From assembly GCA_903832285.1 (NCBI GenBank), contig CAILAY010000182.1, positions 1-64,000 on the forward strand: a stretch of 64,000 nt of DNA, given 5' to 3'. The stretch is from an uncultured beta proteobacterium (lineage in GTDB: Bacteria; Pseudomonadota; Gammaproteobacteria; Burkholderiales; Burkholderiaceae_C). Shown here one piece after another: positions 61,119-64,000 of this stretch. A program made the position numbers and the translations under genes. The stretch's first letter is position 1; the number at the start of each line of letters is the position of its first letter. Under the pieces are notes generated by a model that made no database searches, was not told where the DNA came from, and saw nothing but the letters and a program-made list of their open reading frames with translations.

Positions 61119-61322
61119 ATGTTCCATACGCAAATTCTAGTCAGGATGATTGCCCTTGGCGCCCTTGTGGCGGCATTAAGCGCCTGCGGGCAAAAAGGCG
61201 CGCTGTATTTACCGGGTTCCGCGGCAGCGCGGGCAGCACCTGCTCCCGCCGCGTCGGCGCAGCGCGCTTCGTCCGCGCCATCGGCGGCACTTGCCGCACC
61301 CACCACCCTCGCCGCCCAATGA
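61119..61322 (+). CDS. lptM: LptM-type small lipoprotein
   Basis: This 67-residue lipoprotein has the diagnostic lipobox plus [14 protein letters not shown], the LptM/YifL signature. In E. coli LptM binds and matures the LPS translocon LptDE. The remainder is an alanine/proline-rich tail. The start at 61119 supplies a positive charge before the hydrophobic core; the ATG at 61146 would give a signal peptide with none. The stop overlaps lysA (ATGA). Confidence 0.9.
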   Translation: MFHTQILVRMIALGALVAALSACGQKGALYLPGSAAARAAPAPAASAQRASSAPSAALAAPTTLAAQ

Positions 61323-62605
61323 CCCCACCCCACCTTCCCGGACAACCGCAACTCGCCTATCGCAACAACCAGCTCTGGCTGGAGGATGTTCGTCTGGCCA
61401 ACCTGGCGCAGGAATACGGCACGCCCCTGTTTGTCTATTCCAGGGCCGCCATGCTGGCCGCGCTGGCAGCTTACCAGCGCGGCTTGCAGGGCCGCAAAGC
61501 GTTGATCTGTTATGCCATGAAAGCCAACTCGTCACTTGCGGTACTGCAAGTATTTGCCAGGGCCGGTTGCGGCTTCGACATTGTCTCGGGTGGTGAACTG
61601 CAGCGCGTGCTGGCGGCAGGAGGCGATGTGAAGAAAGTCATTTTTTCAGGCGTCGGCAAGACTCGCCAGGAAATGCAGCAGGCGCTGATCGCGGGCATCG
61701 CTTGCTTCAACGTCGAAAGCGAACAGGAACTGGAAGTACTGAACGAGGTCGCAGTGACCCTTGGAGCACGGGCGCCGGTGAGCATTCGCGTCAATCCCAA
61801 CGTCGATCCGAAAACCCATCCCTACATTTCCACTGGACTCAAAGGCAGCAAGTTCGGTATCGCGCACGAGCGCACGGTTGCCACCTACCAGCGTGCTGCG
61901 CAACTCAAGGGGCTGCGCGTAGTCGGCATCGATTGCCACATCGGCTCGCAGATCACGCAGGCACTGCCCTATCTGGACGCGGTCGACCGCATGCTCGATC
62001 TGGTGCAGGAGATTGAAGCCGCCGGCGTGCCACTGGAGCACCTTGACTTTGGCGGGGGCCTTGGCATCGACTACAACGGCGACCAGCCACCTGCTGCAGA
62101 TGCGCTGTGGACGCGCCTGCTGGCAAAGCTTGATGCACGCGGTTTTGGACAGCGTCAGATCATGATCGAGCCGGGGCGCTCCCTGGTGGGCAACGCCGGC
62201 GTCTGTCTGACCCAGGTGCTATACCTGAAGCCAGGCGAGGCGAAGAATTTCTGCATCGTGGACGCGGCGATGAACGACCTGCCACGCCCTGCCATGTACC
62301 AGGCCTTTCATCAAATCGTGCCACTGTCTTGCACTGCACCGCCGGTGCACAGCACGACATGGGAAGTGGTCGGACCGGTCTGCGAAAGCGGCGACTGGAT
62401 CGGACACGAACGCGAGTTGGCGGTGCAGCAGGGAGATGTGCTGGCGGTGCTGTCGGCAGGCGCCTACTGCATGAGCATGGCCAGCAACTACAACACCCGC
62501 GGGCGTGCCGCAGAGATTCTGGTGGACGGGGACTGCACTTTCGTCGTCCGGGCACGCGAGTCCGCGCAGGACTGCTTCGCACTGGAACGGTTGCTTCCCG
62601 GCTGA
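61319..62605 (+). CDS. lysA: Diaminopimelate decarboxylase LysA
   Basis: LysA catalyses the last step of lysine synthesis, removing CO2 from meso-diaminopimelate. The 428-residue PLP enzyme (fold III) has the PLP lysine K68 in ICYAMKANSS, the glycine-rich SGGELQRVL and FGGGLGIDY motifs, EPGRSLVGNAG and the substrate cysteine region VCESGDW. I chose the ATG that overlaps the lptM stop and gives the family N-terminus. Its stop directly abuts the stop of convergent msrQ. Confidence 0.95.
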   Translation: MTPPHLPGQPQLAYRNNQLWLEDVRLANLAQEYGTPLFVYSRAAMLAALAAYQRGLQGRKALICYAMKANSSLAVLQVFARAGCGFDIVSGGELQRVLAAGGDVKKVIFSGVGKTRQEMQQALIAGIACFNVESEQELEVLNEVAVTLGARAPVSIRVNPNVDPKTHPYISTGLKGSKFGIAHERTVATYQRAAQLKGLRVVGIDCHIGSQITQALPYLDAVDRMLDLVQEIEAAGVPLEHLDFGGGLGIDYNGDQPPAADALWTRLLAKLDARGFGQRQIMIEPGRSLVGNAGVCLTQVLYLKPGEAKNFCIVDAAMNDLPRPAMYQAFHQIVPLSCTAPPVHSTTWEVVGPVCESGDWIGHERELAVQQGDVLAVLSAGAYCMSMASNYNTRGRAAEILVDGDCTFVVRARESAQDCFALERLLPG

Positions 62606-63214
62606 TCAGCGCGAGCGTAAGGCATGCCAGACGCGCCAGCCCAGCAGGCCGCCCAGGATGGCGCCATACAACCACACCTCGGCAAAATTATTCTTGCCGG
62701 CGCGCATCCAGAAGAAGTGCAGCAGCCCCAAACCCGCAGTGACGTAAACCAGTTTGTGCAACGCCTTCCAGCGCCGCGCACCGAGCCACTGGACAGCGCG
62801 GTTGAACGATGTCAGCGCCAGCAGACTCAGAGCCACGAACGCGCTGAACCCCACCAGGATGAAGGGCCGCTTGGCGATGTCGCGCGCGATGTCGTCGAAG
62901 TCGAAACCCATGTCAAAACCGCTGTACGACAGCGCGTGAAGTGTGGCGTAGAAGAACACAAACAGGCCCAGCATGCGGCGAAAACGCGCCAACGCCGGTG
63001 TGCGTGTGAAGACTCGCAGCGGCGTCACCGCCAGCACCAGACACAGACTGCGCAGGGTCCAGTCGCCCGTGGCACGGATCAACGCCTCGGCAGGATTGGC
63101 GCCTAACTGGTTGAGCGCGGTGCGGCTGGTCAGCCATGCCAAAGGCAGCAGGCACAGCACCCACAAAAAGGGTTTGGCGTATCGATGCAGCGGCAGCGCG
63201 CGAACCGACTGCAT
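62606..63214 (-). CDS. msrQ: Heme-binding membrane subunit MsrQ
   Basis: This 202-residue inner-membrane cytochrome b (ferric-reductase-like) has about six helices with histidine pairs (FFYATLHALSYSGF, WKALHKLVYVTAGLGLLHFFW) that carry heme. MsrQ passes electrons from the respiratory chain to periplasmic MsrP, which repairs oxidised methionine. The start at 63214 overlaps the msrP stop (ATGA). The gene ends flush against lysA. Confidence 0.94.
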   Translation of the reverse strand: MQSVRALPLHRYAKPFLWVLCLLPLAWLTSRTALNQLGANPAEALIRATGDWTLRSLCLVLAVTPLRVFTRTPALARFRRMLGLFVFFYATLHALSYSGFDMGFDFDDIARDIAKRPFILVGFSAFVALSLLALTSFNRAVQWLGARRWKALHKLVYVTAGLGLLHFFWMRAGKNNFAEVWLYGAILGGLLGWRVWHALRSR

Positions 63215-64000
63215 CAAAAAAGTTTTTTCAGGTCCATGCCGGCATACAACTGCCCCACCTGCGCCTCGTAGCCGTTGAACATCAAGGTCTTGCGCTTTTT
63301 CGCAAACAAACCGTCTTCACCGATGCGCCGCTCAGTGGCCTGACTCCAGCGCGGGTGATCCACGGTTGGATTCACGTTCGAAAAGAAACCATATTCGCTG
63401 GCCGCGGCGTGGTTCCATGCAGTCAGAGGCTGGCGCTCGGTGAAGCGAATCTTTACCAGCGTCTTGGCGCTTTTGAACCCGTACTTCCAGGGCACGACCA
63501 GGCGCACCGGCGCGCCGTTCTGATTCGGCAGCACTTCCCCGTACATGCCGAAGCTCAGCAAAGTCAATGGGTGCATCGCCTCGTCCATGCGCAGTCCTTC
63601 GACATAGGGCCAGTCCAATACGCCCGATCCGATGAAGGGCATGGTTTTCTTATCGGCCTGCGTCACGAACTCGACATACTTGGCATTGCCCAGAGGCTCA
63701 AGCTTCTTGATCAGGGCACTGAGCGGATAGCCGATCCAGGGAATGACCATGGACCAGCCCTCGACGCAGCGCAAGCGATAGACCCGCTCCTCCATGGGTG
63801 CCAAGCGCAGCAAATCCTCCAGTGCGTAGCGTGCCGGCTTCTTCACCAACCCCTCGACCTCCACCGTCCAGGGGGAAGTTTTCAGCGTATGCGCATTGCG
63901 CGCCGGGTCCGCCTTGTCGGTACCGAACTCATAGAAGTTGTTGTAGCCGGTGGCGTCGGCATAGCTCGTCGCCTTGTCCATCGTGATCGCGCCCGTTGCG
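63214..64000 (-). CDS. msrP: Protein-methionine-sulfoxide reductase MsrP (partial)
   Basis: This is the molybdopterin-containing periplasmic catalytic subunit of the MsrPQ system, truncated by the window edge: about the last 262 residues are present and the Tat signal lies outside. The sulfite-oxidase fold is recognisable from [38 protein letters not shown] (Mo-ligand Cys) and [15 protein letters not shown]. The frame is open to the window end. The stop overlaps the msrQ start. Confidence 0.93.
   Translation of the reverse strand, partial: ATGAITMDKATSYADATGYNNFYEFGTDKADPARNAHTLKTSPWTVEVEGLVKKPARYALEDLLRLAPMEERVYRLRCVEGWSMVIPWIGYPLSALIKKLEPLGNAKYVEFVTQADKKTMPFIGSGVLDWPYVEGLRMDEAMHPLTLLSFGMYGEVLPNQNGAPVRLVVPWKYGFKSAKTLVKIRFTERQPLTAWNHAAASEYGFFSNVNPTVDHPRWSQATERRIGEDGLFAKKRKTLMFNGYEAQVGQLYAGMDLKKLF

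Overview
The window is a 64 kb piece of a GC-rich betaproteobacterial chromosome, most likely from the Burkholderiales and perhaps a Comamonadaceae relative. The evidence is gene content and order: small families typical of that group (DUF3460, DUF1840), the dusB-fis-purH string, divergent pilMNOPQ and mrcA, cyaY next to lptM-lysA, and an Aer-like PAS chemoreceptor. Genes are tightly packed, with many ATGA stop/start overlaps. I see no rRNA, tRNA, CRISPR array, prophage or intact insertion sequence. The only gene-free stretch above 300 bp is 1-371.

Layout. (1) 372-16623: housekeeping and accessory genes: dctA, a hotdog thioesterase, a large FtsX-type ABC permease, fdhD, an eRF1-like protein, a universal stress protein, dusC, apbC/mrp, a patatin, a DHFR-fold protein, an alpha/beta hydrolase, a stand-alone molybdenum-cofactor-sulfurase-like PLP enzyme, metG and a membrane hemerythrin. 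(2) 16786-24494: a six-gene hyfBCEFGI-like membrane complex preceded by a Pal-type lipoprotein. The large subunit lacks every Ni-Fe cysteine, so this looks like an energy-converting hydrogenase-related (Ehr) complex and not a hydrogenase. (3) 24683-30741: DUF3460, scpA, an Aer-like receptor, rep helicase and a small secreted protein.

(4) 30967-34677: a tightly coupled cluster of five to six genes I cannot match to a described system. It encodes a Roadblock/LC7 protein, a lone Aer-type PAS protein, a PhnD-like binding protein without a signal peptide, an unknown helical protein with a CxxCH motif, a degenerate receiver-like two-domain protein and a second possible Roadblock-fold protein. This is my best candidate for an undescribed, probably cytoplasmic, signalling module. 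(5) 34709-43022: a GST, aspS, a DUF502 protein, an FmdB-type zinc ribbon, a DUF2817 peptidase-like protein, an M20 amidohydrolase and a single-subunit molybdopterin oxidoreductase. (6) 43023-43276: a repeat-rich intergenic island with REP-like palindromes, part of which recurs at 10529-10610.

(7) 43271-49113: a DUF1840 protein, rmuC, purH-fis-dusB, a YqaA-like membrane protein and aroK. (8) 49185-58130: the pilMNOPQ type IV pilus operon, with two large Ig-like lipoproteins inserted between pilQ and aroK; one carries seven tandem Ig-like units and the other two EF-hand-like calcium loops. (9) 58385-64000: mrcA, cyaY, lptM-lysA and msrQ with a truncated msrP.

Molybdenum enzymology recurs across the window (fdhD, the MOCOS-like sulfurase, the molybdopterin oxidoreductase, msrPQ). 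Motility and sensing also recur (pilMNOPQ, the Aer-like receptor, the Roadblock/PAS cluster). Functional links within each theme are inference.
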